Part shown: in pieces, positions 48,964 to 57,879 of the stretch | How positions within the stretch are numbered: the stretch's first letter is position 1 | Layout of the letters: every line of letters starts with the position of its first letter | Assembly (NCBI GenBank): GCA_030749435.1 | Contig: JASMKH010000016.1 | Span: 1 to 58,124 of the forward strand | Direction of reading: 5' to 3' | Source of the DNA: Phycisphaerales bacterium | GTDB taxonomy: Bacteria > Planctomycetota > Phycisphaerae > Phycisphaerales > SM1A02 | Length of the DNA: 58,124 bases | Made by a program: the position numbers and the translations under genes | Notes under the pieces: model-generated | The model's database searches: none | The model's input: only the letters and a program-made list of their open reading frames with translations | Told to the model about the DNA's origin: nothing

Positions 48964-50474
48964 GGTCGGCCGCCTTGGACAATGACTGCTGCTCGTGCCG
49001 TTTCGACATCGTCGAAGGGGACTTTCCGATCACCGATCAACTGAAACTGCTCGTGCCCCTTGCCAGCAATGAGCACCATGTCCCGCGGCCCCGCCGCCGC
49101 GACCGCCGAGGCGATGGCCGCGGCGCGGTCGACTTCCTCGTGCACTCGCGCCTCGGCCGCTGAGGGAACACCCGCTGCCATGTCGCGCAGAATCGACGCA
49201 GGATCCTCCGTCCGAGGATTGTCGCTGGTCAGCCATACTTCGTCCGCGCCTTCGGCGGCCACCTCAGCCATCCGCGGTCGCTTGGAACGGTCGCGGTCAC
49301 CGCCACAGCCCACGACAAGGAGAATCCGCTGGTCATCCGCCGCCACGGCCCGGAGCGACGAGAGCACGGTGCCAAGCGCGCCGTCCGTGTGGGCAAAGTC
49401 GACGATGACGCGAGGTGACCGGGCGACGCGCTGCAGCCGACCCGGAGGGCCCGAGGCGAAGGCCAGTCCCGCCTGCACGTCCGCAGCGGTCAATCCCAGC
49501 GAGAGCGCGGCGGCTGCAGCCTGCAGGGCGTTCATGGCGTTGTGCCGTCCGATCATCGGAAGGTCCTGCTGCCACTGGCCCCACGGCGTCTCAAAGGTCA
49601 CCGTGGTGCCACGCTCGGACATGCGATCGATGACTCCCCGCATTTCGCCGACCCCCTCAAGCGAACATCCGAGCACCCTGCCCCGCGTCGAGCTCGCCAC
49701 TCGCCCACCCGCCGCATCGTCCAGATTGACAATGGCCAAGGCCCGATCGTCGAGGTTCTCGAAGAGTGATCGTTTGCAGGCCTCGTAGGAATCCATGGTC
49801 CCGTGATAGTCGAGGTGGTCACCGCTGAGCCCGGTGAAGATCGCGATCGCGAAGCGTACTCCCGCAACACGGTGCTGATCCAGCGCGTGGCTGCTGACTT
49901 CCATCGTCGCCGTCCGAGCGCCCGCCTGCACTGCCGAGGCCAGCCAGTTGGCCACATCGGATGCCATCGGTGTCGTGAGCGTCGCGGCGGATTGCGTTTC
50001 CCCGGTGTCAACCACAACGCCTCCCATGAGCGCCGAGGGACCGGATGCACAGAGCAGTTGGTGCAGCAGGGTTGTGACCGTCGTCTTGCCGTTGGTCCCG
50101 GTGACACCCACCACGTCGAGGTGATGCGATGGTAATCCGACCAGCCGATGCGCTAGCACCGCAGCATCGTGTTCGAGGTGCCCGCTCTGCAGCGCCGGTC
50201 CGGCAGCCAGGTCGCACCCGGCCGCGTCACTGAGAATTGCGGCGGCACCGGCCTGCTCGGCCCTCGCGATGAAGTCGCGGCCATCGACGCTCGCGCCGGG
50301 CCTGGCGAGGAACACATCACCTTGACGCACCCGGCGACTGTCCTCCACCATTCGAGAGGCCTCGCAGCGAGCTGCGCCGCGCAGGGGCTGCACATCAAGT
50401 CCATCCAGAAGCGTCCCTATCAGCGTCTCTGCCACGGCTGCACCGTACTCCATCAACCCGCCACCGGTATCCAT
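48960..50474 (-). CDS. murE: UDP-MurNAc-L-Ala-D-Glu:meso-diaminopimelate ligase
   Basis: 504 aa. Mur-ligase ATP site VVGVTGTNGKTTVTTLL, EVSSHALDQHRV, FTGLSGDHLDYHGTMDSY and, near the C-terminus, WLTSDNPRTEDP, where DNPR indicates meso-diaminopimelate rather than lysine as the third amino acid. Hence peptidoglycan of the DAP type, as now known for planctomycetes. ATG 50474 used; ATG 50453 in the same frame is possible. Begins 42 nt after queA. Confidence 0.94.
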   Translation of the reverse strand: MDTGGGLMEYGAAVAETLIGTLLDGLDVQPLRGAARCEASRMVEDSRRVRQGDVFLARPGASVDGRDFIARAEQAGAAAILSDAAGCDLAAGPALQSGHLEHDAAVLAHRLVGLPSHHLDVVGVTGTNGKTTVTTLLHQLLCASGPSALMGGVVVDTGETQSAATLTTPMASDVANWLASAVQAGARTATMEVSSHALDQHRVAGVRFAIAIFTGLSGDHLDYHGTMDSYEACKRSLFENLDDRALAIVNLDDAAGGRVASSTRGRVLGCSLEGVGEMRGVIDRMSERGTTVTFETPWGQWQQDLPMIGRHNAMNALQAAAAALSLGLTAADVQAGLAFASGPPGRLQRVARSPRVIVDFAHTDGALGTVLSSLRAVAADDQRILLVVGCGGDRDRSKRPRMAEVAAEGADEVWLTSDNPRTEDPASILRDMAAGVPSAAEARVHEEVDRAAAIASAVAAAGPRDMVLIAGKGHEQFQLIGDRKVPFDDVETARAAVIVQGGRP

Positions 50475-50516
50475 CGACCAACCCAGGCCAGTTCGTCCGG
50501 GCCCGGGCCGCAGAGG

Positions 50517-51593
50517 TCACGGCAGGATGAGCATCGCGTCGCCGTAACTGTAGAAGCGGTATCGCTGCGCCACAGCCTCCGCGTAGGCCGCCCGCATGCA
50601 CTCCATGCCGGCGAAGGCGCCCACGAGCGCCAGCAGCGTGGACCGCGGCAGGTGAAAGTTCGTGAGCAGCACCTGGACATGCCGGAACCGAAACCCCGGC
50701 GCGATCAGCAGGTCGGTGTCGCCTGAGGCCGCTCCCTCGGGCACCGGAGCCGGAAGCGACTCCAACAGGCGGGTCGTCGTCGTGCCGATCGCGACGAGGC
50801 GACCGCCCGGCCCCGGCCCTGCCCGCAACGCAGCGGCTGCCTCCCGGTCGATGTGCCAGGTCTCACGGTGCATCTCGTGGTCTTCCAGCCGATCGGTGGA
50901 GACCGGCCGGAAGGTGCCCTCGCCGACATGCAGGGTGACCGAGGCCTCACGGACGCCCCGCTCCCGGAGTCTCCGGAGTACGTCTTCGGAGAAGTGCAGG
51001 CCAGCCGTCGGAGCCGCCACGGACCCGGCCCGGTCCGGGTCGGCAAAGAGCGTTCGATACCAGTCCCGATCCAATGCATCGGGCATGGCCTCGCCCCGGC
51101 TGGCCCGGGCGCGGAGGATGTAGGGAGGAAGGGGCGTCCTGCCGACCGCGCTGAGCAGGGAGGCGAGCGATGCGGCCGCTTCGGGGCGGACGAGCCAGCC
51201 ATGACCACATCGCTCGAGCAGTCGAATCGGAACATGCGTCGACTCAGGCCCCTCCAGGTGCAGCACCTCCCCGATGCGGAGCCGACTCGACTGGGTGAGC
51301 AGGACGAGCCAGTCACTCCCACGCGCTTCAAGAAACAGTCCCTCGACGCGGCCGCCTCCACGGTGACCGTCCGAGGCCCGCCGGCCCACCAGCCGGGCGG
51401 CCAGCACGGCCGTGTTGTTCCGAACGAGCAAGTCCTCGGCGCGGAGCAGATCGGGCAGGTCGCGGACCCTGGCGTGGTCCAGTCTGCCGGATTCTCGGTG
51501 CACAATCAGCAGGCGGGCGCTGCACCTTGGCTCCACCGGCCTCGTGGCAATGAGTTCCGGTGGCAACTCGTAGTCCAGCTCGTCGATGTTCAC
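50517..51593 (-). CDS. queA: S-adenosylmethionine:tRNA ribosyltransferase-isomerase
   Basis: 358 aa from GTG 51593, which overlaps the stop of the HExxH gene as GTGA. It transfers the ribosyl part of SAM to preQ1 in tRNA to form epoxyqueuosine. Family blocks: LDYELPPELIATRPVEPR, LLVRNNTAVLAARL, SVAAPTAGLHFSEDVL, TLHVGEGTFRPV, AIGTTTTRLLES, LLTNFHLPRSTLLALVGAF and YRFYSYGDAMLI. Other queuosine genes are not in the window. Confidence 0.95.
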   Translation of the reverse strand: MNIDELDYELPPELIATRPVEPRCSARLLIVHRESGRLDHARVRDLPDLLRAEDLLVRNNTAVLAARLVGRRASDGHRGGGRVEGLFLEARGSDWLVLLTQSSRLRIGEVLHLEGPESTHVPIRLLERCGHGWLVRPEAAASLASLLSAVGRTPLPPYILRARASRGEAMPDALDRDWYRTLFADPDRAGSVAAPTAGLHFSEDVLRRLRERGVREASVTLHVGEGTFRPVSTDRLEDHEMHRETWHIDREAAAALRAGPGPGGRLVAIGTTTTRLLESLPAPVPEGAASGDTDLLIAPGFRFRHVQVLLTNFHLPRSTLLALVGAFAGMECMRAAYAEAVAQRYRFYSYGDAMLILP

Positions 51594-52111
51594 CTTGTCG
51601 CCTCAAGTTCGGCGCCTTCGGGCAGCCACCGAACGAGTTCGACGGGCACACGCTTGAGGCCTCGTCGCAGGGCCTTGGAGAGGGCGTACCGCATGGCTCG
51701 GTCCCGCCGCTCACGGACCCGCTGTGTGACGTTGAACCCCCGCGCCTCCATCTCACGCAGGGCCCAGTCCCAGGCGAGGTGTTCCTCCAGACACCGCGTT
51801 CTCGCTCGACCGAATCCGATGGCGTGGTGGCCCACTTCGTGCAGAAACACTGCGCACGACATGGGTCCACGCGGATACGGCGACTCGATCATTCGAGTCA
51901 CGGATCCATCGCGGGCGATCAACTCCCAGGCGCATCCGCTGGTCCGAGATCGCCACTTTCGTACCCGGATACCCCAGACTCGCTTCATCTCCGCGACGAG
52001 TTGGTCATACCGATCCTGTGATGCGCTTCGGCGACGCTGTTGGACCGGTTTCGGTGACGCGCAAGCCCGCGACCTGCGAAAGAGGCTCCAGAGTGTTCGC
52101 TGTCCGGTCAT
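51590..52111 (-). CDS. Small HExxH zinc-metallopeptidase-like protein, unknown family
   Basis: 173 aa from ATG 52111, overlapping the fmt stop (ATGA). A basic N-terminus is followed by AVFLHEVGHHAIGFGRAR and CLEEHLAWDWALREME: an HExxH zinc site with a downstream EExxA/W helix that could give the third ligand, as in ImmA/IrrE or SprT-like gluzincins. The C-terminus is Arg-rich (RERRDRAMRYALSKALRR), which may bind nucleic acid. Because it sits between fmt and queA with 4-nt overlaps on both sides, its expression must be tied to translation and wall genes. Function unknown. Confidence 0.65.
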   Translation of the reverse strand: MTGQRTLWSLFRRSRACASPKPVQQRRRSASQDRYDQLVAEMKRVWGIRVRKWRSRTSGCAWELIARDGSVTRMIESPYPRGPMSCAVFLHEVGHHAIGFGRARTRCLEEHLAWDWALREMEARGFNVTQRVRERRDRAMRYALSKALRRGLKRVPVELVRWLPEGAELEATR

Positions 52112-53025
52112 GCCAGCCCCGCCGGGCTGAATACTGCCGGCCATTCGATCCGGCGGCCCCGGGCCCACGCCTCGAACGCCATGGCGTTGCCACCAGCCGG
52201 CTTGATCTCCATGAGCCGCAGTCCCCCCTCGTGGCAGCCCACGTCGCCCTCCCGCGTCACCACTCCGGCTGGAGGATGGGCCTGCTGCGGCCCGGCCTTG
52301 AGCAGCCTGAGCGACTCGCCTGCGATCACGGCATCGCACCCCGGCCACGGTGCGCAGCCGTTGATCATTCGCCGCATCCGGTCGCCCGACATCGCCGTGC
52401 TCAGCGAGGCATCGGCGCGGGAGAGTTTGGGCGCCCTTGTCACCAACGCCTCATCCTGTGTTCGAGCATCCACCCGGCCGGTCCCCACCGCCGCCAGCAC
52501 CTCTTCCATGACCTGCGGGCCCAGCGAGGCAAGTCGGTCATGCAGCTCACCGGTCGTATCGGACGCCGCGATGTCCAGGGCGGCCTGCCCCAGTATGTCG
52601 CCGGCGTCCATGCGGTCCGCCAGCGTGATCGCGGTGACACCGGTTCGGCTGTCCCCCGCCATGACCGCGTGGTGAATAGGCGCAGCGCCCCGCCATCGCG
52701 GCAGAAGCGAACCGTGGAGGTTGATGGCGATGCGATCGTCAAGCAGAGGTGCCGAGAGTTTCTGGCCGAAGGCAATCACGATCCAGACGTCGGCATCCGC
52801 AGCCCGCAGCGTGCTCATCGCGGCCGGTTCATTGACCGACTCAAACCGCTCCAGCGGAAGGCCCCGTTCCAGAGCTCGCTGAGCAATGGGCGTCGGTGTC
52901 GGAACACGGCGTCTCCCTGCAGGCCGGTCCGGCTGCGAGACGACCAGCACCACCTCGTGGGCCTGAAGCAGCCAATCGAGGGTTGGGAGTCCAAAGACGC
53001 CGGATCCAAAGAAGACGACTCGCAT
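52108..53025 (-). CDS. fmt: Methionyl-tRNA formyltransferase
   Basis: 305 aa. Formylates initiator Met-tRNA. N-terminal formyltransferase domain MRVVFFGSGVFGLPTLDWL, VVSQPDRPAGRRR, the catalytic SLLPRWRGAAPIHHAVMAGD (HGSLLP with Asn/His upstream, NLHGSLLP) and TGVTAITLADRMDAGDIL; the C-terminal domain (ALVTRAPKLSRADASL and RMINGCAPWPG) is complete. Starts 6 nt after the deformylase gene, the usual def-fmt pairing. Confidence 0.94.
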   Translation of the reverse strand: MRVVFFGSGVFGLPTLDWLLQAHEVVLVVSQPDRPAGRRRVPTPTPIAQRALERGLPLERFESVNEPAAMSTLRAADADVWIVIAFGQKLSAPLLDDRIAINLHGSLLPRWRGAAPIHHAVMAGDSRTGVTAITLADRMDAGDILGQAALDIAASDTTGELHDRLASLGPQVMEEVLAAVGTGRVDARTQDEALVTRAPKLSRADASLSTAMSGDRMRRMINGCAPWPGCDAVIAGESLRLLKAGPQQAHPPAGVVTREGDVGCHEGGLRLMEIKPAGGNAMAFEAWARGRRIEWPAVFSPAGLA

Positions 53026-53031
53026 CGCTGC

Positions 53032-53577
53032 CTACCGCCGCTCAAGGTCCCGAATCGCCTTGCGGTTGCGAAGCCGATCCATCGTGGTCATCCGGTCGAT
53101 GATCAGCACGCCGTCGAGATGATCGAGTTCATGCTGGTACACGCGGGCGAAGTGATCGCACCGATCCTCTTCCATGTGCAACCCCTCCAGCGTCAAGGCG
53201 CGGACGCGAACCCCCACCGGTCGCCGCACCGTCACTTCGACCCCTGGCAGGCTCAGGCACCCTTCGGTGTCCTCGACGAGTTCGGAATCGAGTGTTTCGA
53301 TCTCGGGATTGATGAACACCAACCCTCCATCGCCATCGGGCACCGCCGGATCACGCGTCACGAATAGCCGCCACGGGATGCCCACCTGCGGCGCGGCGAG
53401 GCCGATGCCTTCGGCATCGTGCATCAACCACAGCATGCGGTCCGCCACGGCCCGGACTTCATCCGTAATCTCACCAATCCGCGCCGTCTTCTGCCGAAGC
53501 ACCGGGGCGGGATGCAGCACGATATCGAGTTGGTCGGGGTCGATCGCCACCGCCGCATGGTAGACGCTGACCTCCAT
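53032..53577 (-). CDS. def: Peptide deformylase
   Basis: 181 aa. Removes the formyl group from nascent proteins. All three motifs are present: EGIGLAAPQVGI, EGCLSLPG (metal Cys) and YQHELDHLDGVL (HExxH). First gene of the seven-gene minus-strand unit. Its upstream region is shared with the divergent repeat-protein gene. Confidence 0.95.
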   Translation of the reverse strand: MEVSVYHAAVAIDPDQLDIVLHPAPVLRQKTARIGEITDEVRAVADRMLWLMHDAEGIGLAAPQVGIPWRLFVTRDPAVPDGDGGLVFINPEIETLDSELVEDTEGCLSLPGVEVTVRRPVGVRVRALTLEGLHMEEDRCDHFARVYQHELDHLDGVLIIDRMTTMDRLRNRKAIRDLERR

Positions 53578-53675
53578 GCCAGGGCGGTATCATTGACCCG
53601 AACAATGGCCCTGCGGTACCGTACCGCTTCCCGACAGGGGGCGTGCCTCTACACAAGCTGGAGTTGAGACCCACC
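53578..53675. promoter_or_regulatory. Divergent promoter region between def and the helical-repeat gene
   Basis: 98 bp. Minus strand: TGATAC (53592-53587) lies 9 nt before the def ATG. Plus strand: TATCAT (53588-53593) and TACCGT (53617-53622) are -10 candidates. The start of the plus-strand gene is uncertain: GTG 53676 has GGAG 12 nt upstream, whereas an in-frame GTG at 53643 has none at usable distance. Confidence 0.35.
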
Positions 53676-55145
53676 GTGGCACTCTTCGGACGAAACAAGT
53701 CTGACGACGAACAACCCGATGCCGACACTGGGGCAGTCGCCTTCACGTCTCACCCCGAGAAGGCAACCAAGTGGTTCGCGCATGCTCGCGCGATGTCCGA
53801 GACGACCAACTTCGAAACGGCTCTGGTGTACTACGCCAGCGGCATCAAGTTTGACCCGGCGAACGAGCAGGCGCTGGAGGAGATGCTTCAGACGGGCATC
53901 CGCCACGTCCAGAGCGGAGGCAAACGACTCTCCAACAAGACCGTCAAGGCGGTCGATGGCGATGCCCCGACCGACACAATGGCGGTGGCGATCCTGCTGT
54001 GGTTGAGTGACATCCAGAATCCAACCGCCGGAATCAAGGCGATGGAGGCGATCAGGGCCGCGGACCAGAAGACCACCGGTCAATTCTTCGCCCCCCATGT
54101 CCTTGGAATCGTCAGTCGAGGCAAGAAGCCGACCAAGCAGCAGTACGTCACACTCAAGGACCTGTGCAAGGATCTCGAGTCGTGGGACAACGCCCTGATA
54201 GCGGGGCAAGCGGCGATGCAACTTGACCCGACCGACGGCGGGCTTGAACACGAGATCAAGGACCTCTCCGCGCAGCGTGCCATGTCGCAGGGCGGGTACG
54301 AGGAGGCCGCGGGGCGAGAGGGTGGCTTCCGCGACTTCGTCAAGGACATGGGCAAGCAGCGAGAACTCGAAGAGGAGGAGTCGCTGGCTGGTGCCGGCGG
54401 CGGCTCCGAGCGCGTCAAGGAGCGAGCTCGGGCCAGATTCAAGGAAGCCCCGGACGTCGCCGAGAACATCAACAGGTACGGCACGATTCTTCGCCGGGAG
54501 GGCACGGAAGCATCGCTAAAACTGGCCGAACAAGTCTTCCTCAAAGGGTTCAAGTCGACCAACGAATACCGGTTCCGCATGGCAGCAGGCGATATCCGCA
54601 TGCAGCGATTCCGAGACCGCATCAAGAACCTGAAGATCGACGCGGACGCAACTGCGGATCCCGAACGAATCCAATCCCTCGAAGCCCAGTTGCTCGAGTT
54701 CGAGTCGAAGGAGTTCACCGAGCGTGCCGAACGCTATCCGACCGATCGGACGATTCGCTTCCATCTCGGTAAAATCGCATTTCGGACCGGTGACATCGAG
54801 ACAGCCATGGGCTGCTTCCAGAAGTCCAAGGACGAGCCGCGTCTCCGTGCGGCCTCCGGGCATCTGCTTGGGCAGTGCTTTGCCTCGGAGGGCTGGCTGG
54901 CCGAGGCCGTGGCAGAGTACCGAGAGGTCCTCACGAAGATTGACGCCACCGAAGCCGAGCGTGAGATGCAGGTCCGGTATGACCTCATGCTGGCCCTGCT
55001 CGAGTTGGCCCGGCGAGATGCGTCCCGCGACCACGCCCAGGATGCGCTGGACATCTGCTCCGGAATCGCCCGGCAGGACATCACCTATCGCGACATTCGC
55101 AACCGCCGCCGCGAAATCGACGAGCTCCTTCGATCGCTCAGTTGA
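53676..55145 (+). CDS. Helical-repeat (TPR-like) protein, unknown function
   Basis: 489 aa from GTG 53676 (GTG 53643 would add 11 residues). No signal or TM segment, so probably cytoplasmic. Repeat-like helices start with KATKWFAHARAMSETTNFETAL and YYASGIKFDPANEQALEEML, a TPR-type pair. A charged coiled-coil-like middle (about residues 205-270, Glu/Arg/Lys-rich) follows; the C-terminal part resumes TPR-like units (YPTDRTIRFHLGKIAFRTGD, IETAMGCFQKSKDEPRLRAA, WLAEAVAEYREVL). A scaffold role is the only inference. kdsB follows after 15 nt. Confidence 0.65.
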   Translation: MALFGRNKSDDEQPDADTGAVAFTSHPEKATKWFAHARAMSETTNFETALVYYASGIKFDPANEQALEEMLQTGIRHVQSGGKRLSNKTVKAVDGDAPTDTMAVAILLWLSDIQNPTAGIKAMEAIRAADQKTTGQFFAPHVLGIVSRGKKPTKQQYVTLKDLCKDLESWDNALIAGQAAMQLDPTDGGLEHEIKDLSAQRAMSQGGYEEAAGREGGFRDFVKDMGKQRELEEEESLAGAGGGSERVKERARARFKEAPDVAENINRYGTILRREGTEASLKLAEQVFLKGFKSTNEYRFRMAAGDIRMQRFRDRIKNLKIDADATADPERIQSLEAQLLEFESKEFTERAERYPTDRTIRFHLGKIAFRTGDIETAMGCFQKSKDEPRLRAASGHLLGQCFASEGWLAEAVAEYREVLTKIDATEAEREMQVRYDLMLALLELARRDASRDHAQDALDICSGIARQDITYRDIRNRRREIDELLRSLS

Positions 55146-55160
55146 CCTAGGAGGGCACGT

Positions 55161-55898
55161 GTGGATCAGGTAGTCGCCATCATCCCGACGCGAATGGGGT
55201 CCACCCGATTCCCCGGCAAGGCGCTCGCGTGCGACACCGGACGCCCACTGCTGCTCCACGTTGTCGAGGCGGTCTCACAGGTGCCGTCGGTCGACCGAGT
55301 CATCGTTGCGTCCGAGGACCTGGAGATCGAGTCCTTCTGCCGCTCGGCCGCGATCGATCACGCGATGACGGCCGACACCCACCCGAACGGCTCCAGCAGG
55401 ATCGCCGAGGTCGCCGCCACGCTCGACGCCGAGCTCATCCTGAATGTGCAGGGCGATGAGCCTGAGATCTCGGTGGAGACGATCGAGTCGACCATTGCCG
55501 CCCTTCGAGGTGATCCCGCCGCTGGCGTCTCGACCGCTGCTGCCCCGCTCACCGACGAAGATGATGCGGCCGACCCCAATATCGTCAAGGTTGTTGTCGG
55601 CCGGGACGGGCAGGCGCTGTACTTCAGCCGAGCGGCTGTCCCGTACGACATGGATGGCTCCGGGGATCGACCACTCCGCCACATTGGCCTCTACGCCTAC
55701 CGCCCGCAGATCCTCCGCCAGTACGTGGCACTCCCCCCCACACCCCTGGAGAGGACCGAGCGGCTCGAGCAGTTGCGACTGCTTGAACATGGCGTTCGCA
55801 TTGCGGTGGCGAGCGTATCCACCGCGCACGCAGGTATCGACACGCCTGCGCAGTATGCCGACTTCGTGAATCGGTGGCGTCACCGCGATCCGGATTGA
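55161..55898 (+). CDS. kdsB: 3-deoxy-manno-octulosonate cytidylyltransferase (CMP-Kdo synthetase)
   Basis: 245 aa from GTG 55161, with AGGAGGG (55149-55155) 5 nt upstream. Activates Kdo with CTP for lipopolysaccharide core synthesis, so it implies a Gram-negative outer membrane. Motifs: AIIPTRMGSTRFPGKALA (nucleotide binding), ELILNVQGDEPEI, YFSRAAVPYD and HIGLYAYRP, plus ERLEQLRLLEHG. Placed directly before pyrG, which makes its CTP substrate. Confidence 0.93.
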   Translation: MDQVVAIIPTRMGSTRFPGKALACDTGRPLLLHVVEAVSQVPSVDRVIVASEDLEIESFCRSAAIDHAMTADTHPNGSSRIAEVAATLDAELILNVQGDEPEISVETIESTIAALRGDPAAGVSTAAAPLTDEDDAADPNIVKVVVGRDGQALYFSRAAVPYDMDGSGDRPLRHIGLYAYRPQILRQYVALPPTPLERTERLEQLRLLEHGVRIAVASVSTAHAGIDTPAQYADFVNRWRHRDPD

Positions 55899-55918
55899 TC
55901 TTGCCCGGGGCCGCGCGG

Positions 55919-55924
55919 TAGTAT
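55919..55924 (+). promoter_or_regulatory. -10-like TAGTAT 5 nt before the pyrG ATG
   Basis: TAGTAT (55919-55924) then CAACC then ATG 55930. No Shine-Dalgarno in the 31-nt gap behind kdsB. A leaderless pyrG transcript is possible. Confidence 0.35.
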
Positions 55925-55929
55925 CAACC

Positions 55930-57825
55930 ATGCCCCACCACCAAATGCGCTTGCTTGCTCCCGGCGATCCGACTGCAGCCACCGAAGGCTTCCTGGGACA
56001 ATTCGGACGCTCGACCGAATCAACCGAGTTCTACTCCCCCATGCCGGAGGGCTACGCCCCCGGCCGAACCGCCTTCGTGGTCGTCATGGGCACGGTCATG
56101 TCGGGTCTGGGCAAGGGCATCTTCAGCGCCTCGCTCGCCAAACTGATCAAGGACAAAGGGCTTCGCGTTGCCCCGGTCAAACTGGAGGGATACCTCAACG
56201 TCGACAGCGGTACCTTGAATCCGTATCGGCACGGAGAGGTATTCGTCCTCGACGACGGCACCGAGTGCGACATGGATCTGGGCACCTACGAGCGGCTGCT
56301 CGATCAGGACCTCACCCGCGCCAACTTCACCACAGCCGGCCAGATCTACTCCGGAATACTCGATCGCGAACGGCGCGGCGGGTACCTCGGGCGTGACGTC
56401 CAGATGATCCCCCACGTCACCGGCGAGGTGAAGCGGCGGCTTCGTTCGCTCGCGATGACCGGCGGCGGCGAGGGACGACCCGCCGATGTCGTGTTTGTCG
56501 AGGTCGGTGGCACCGTCGGCGACTACGAGAACAGTTTTTATATCGAGGCCCTGCGTGAACTGGCCTTTGAGGAGGGCCGCGAGAACTTCTGCTTTGTCGC
56601 CCTCACCTACGTGCTGGAGCCCCCGACGCTCGGAGAACAGAAGTCCAAAGCCGCCCAACTGGGCATCAAGCGATTGATGGAATCGGGCATCCAGCCCCAA
56701 CTCATCGCATGCCGCGCGGAACGCCCCGTCACGGAGACTGTTCGGCAGAAGGTGGCGATGTTCACCAACGTCCCCCTGCCCAGAGTGTTCTCCATGCATG
56801 ATCGCGATTCCATCTACTCCATACCGGAGGCGATGCGAGCGGAGAGCCTCGACCGGGAAGTGCTCACCATTCTCGATCGGCACCATCTGGTCAAGCCTGT
56901 CGACGAGGACCGCGCCCGCAGCGATTGGCAGTCCTATGCCACCGGCATCAGCGCCCCTCGAAAGTACTCGGTCAATCTCGGGATCCTCGGAAAGTACACC
57001 GCACTTCGTGACGCCTATGCATCAATCGACAAGGCCATTGAGCACTCGTGCACGCACCTGTCCGTTGATGCCGACGTCAAGTGGATCGACGTCACCGACC
57101 TGACGACCGACCAGGTCGAGACCGAGTTGGCGCCACACGAACTGCACGCCGTCATCGTTCCCGGCGGATTCGGTGAGCGTGGCGTGGAAGGAAAGATCGC
57201 AGGCGTCAAGTGGATTCGGGAGCAGCGGATTCCGTTCCTGGGCATCTGCCTTGGGTTTCAGGTTGCAGTCATCGAGTACGCCCGGCACGTGGCGGGCCTC
57301 GCCGGGGCCCACTCCACCGAGTTCCGACCGGACGATCCCAATGCGGTGATCTCGGAACTTCCCGAGCAGAAGGAAATCGAGGGACTCGGCGGCACGATGC
57401 GGCTTGGCGGCCAGGACGTGGCGCTGACCCCTGGCTCGATCGCGTCCTTTCTGTACGGCGGCGCGACCGACATTCGCGAGCGATTTCGGCATCGCTATGA
57501 GGTCGAACCAGGTCACATACCGCAACTGGAGCACGCGGGCCTTCGATTCTCGGGCCGCCACCCGGCTCATCCGATCATGCAGATGCTGGAGTTGCCGACC
57601 ACCGCGCACCCATACTTCATCGGTGCCCAGTTCCACCCGGAACTCACCAGCCGCCCGCTGCGACCACAGCCCATGTTCATGGGCTTGCTCGCTGCCGCCA
57701 TTCGCCGCGCCTACCCCAACCTGGACCGCAACCAGGTGTCTGGACGATGGCTCCCCGACGAGGAGGGCGGCGAGGACGGCGACCCTGCGGCGGCCGTTCC
57801 CAGTTCGGTGAGCGGCACCCGCTGA
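55930..57825 (+). CDS. pyrG: CTP synthase (glutamine-hydrolysing), divergent and extended
   Basis: 631 aa against ~540 usual. About 47 residues precede the synthetase P-loop region (VMGTVMSGLGKGIFSASLAK), and ~20 residues rich in E/D/G/A end the protein. HGEVFVLDDGTECDMDLGTYERL and VEVGGTVGDYENSF keep the acidic metal sites, but DPYINVDPGTM is EGYLNVDSGTL and GDIESLPF is GDYENSFY. The glutaminase domain is complete: IVPGGFGERG, FLGICLGFQVAVIEYA (Cys nucleophile) and GAQFHPELTS (His-Glu). Makes CTP from UTP, ATP and Gln. ATG 55930 used; later in-frame ATGs (55945, 56041) would shorten the extension. Confidence 0.92.
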   Translation: MPHHQMRLLAPGDPTAATEGFLGQFGRSTESTEFYSPMPEGYAPGRTAFVVVMGTVMSGLGKGIFSASLAKLIKDKGLRVAPVKLEGYLNVDSGTLNPYRHGEVFVLDDGTECDMDLGTYERLLDQDLTRANFTTAGQIYSGILDRERRGGYLGRDVQMIPHVTGEVKRRLRSLAMTGGGEGRPADVVFVEVGGTVGDYENSFYIEALRELAFEEGRENFCFVALTYVLEPPTLGEQKSKAAQLGIKRLMESGIQPQLIACRAERPVTETVRQKVAMFTNVPLPRVFSMHDRDSIYSIPEAMRAESLDREVLTILDRHHLVKPVDEDRARSDWQSYATGISAPRKYSVNLGILGKYTALRDAYASIDKAIEHSCTHLSVDADVKWIDVTDLTTDQVETELAPHELHAVIVPGGFGERGVEGKIAGVKWIREQRIPFLGICLGFQVAVIEYARHVAGLAGAHSTEFRPDDPNAVISELPEQKEIEGLGGTMRLGGQDVALTPGSIASFLYGGATDIRERFRHRYEVEPGHIPQLEHAGLRFSGRHPAHPIMQMLELPTTAHPYFIGAQFHPELTSRPLRPQPMFMGLLAAAIRRAYPNLDRNQVSGRWLPDEEGGEDGDPAAAVPSSVSGTR

Positions 57826-57840
57826 TGGGCCCCCCGCTGC

Positions 57841-57869
57841 TTGTTTCGGCTGCGATTGCTTCATACACT
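57841..57869 (+). promoter_or_regulatory. Promoter of the tRNA(CAT) gene
   Basis: TTGTTT (57841-57846), a 17-nt spacer and TACACT (57864-57869), ending 10 nt before the tRNA. A good sigma-70-type pair; TACACT also precedes tRNA-Ser. Confidence 0.6.
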
Positions 57870-57879
57870 GCCCCACTTC

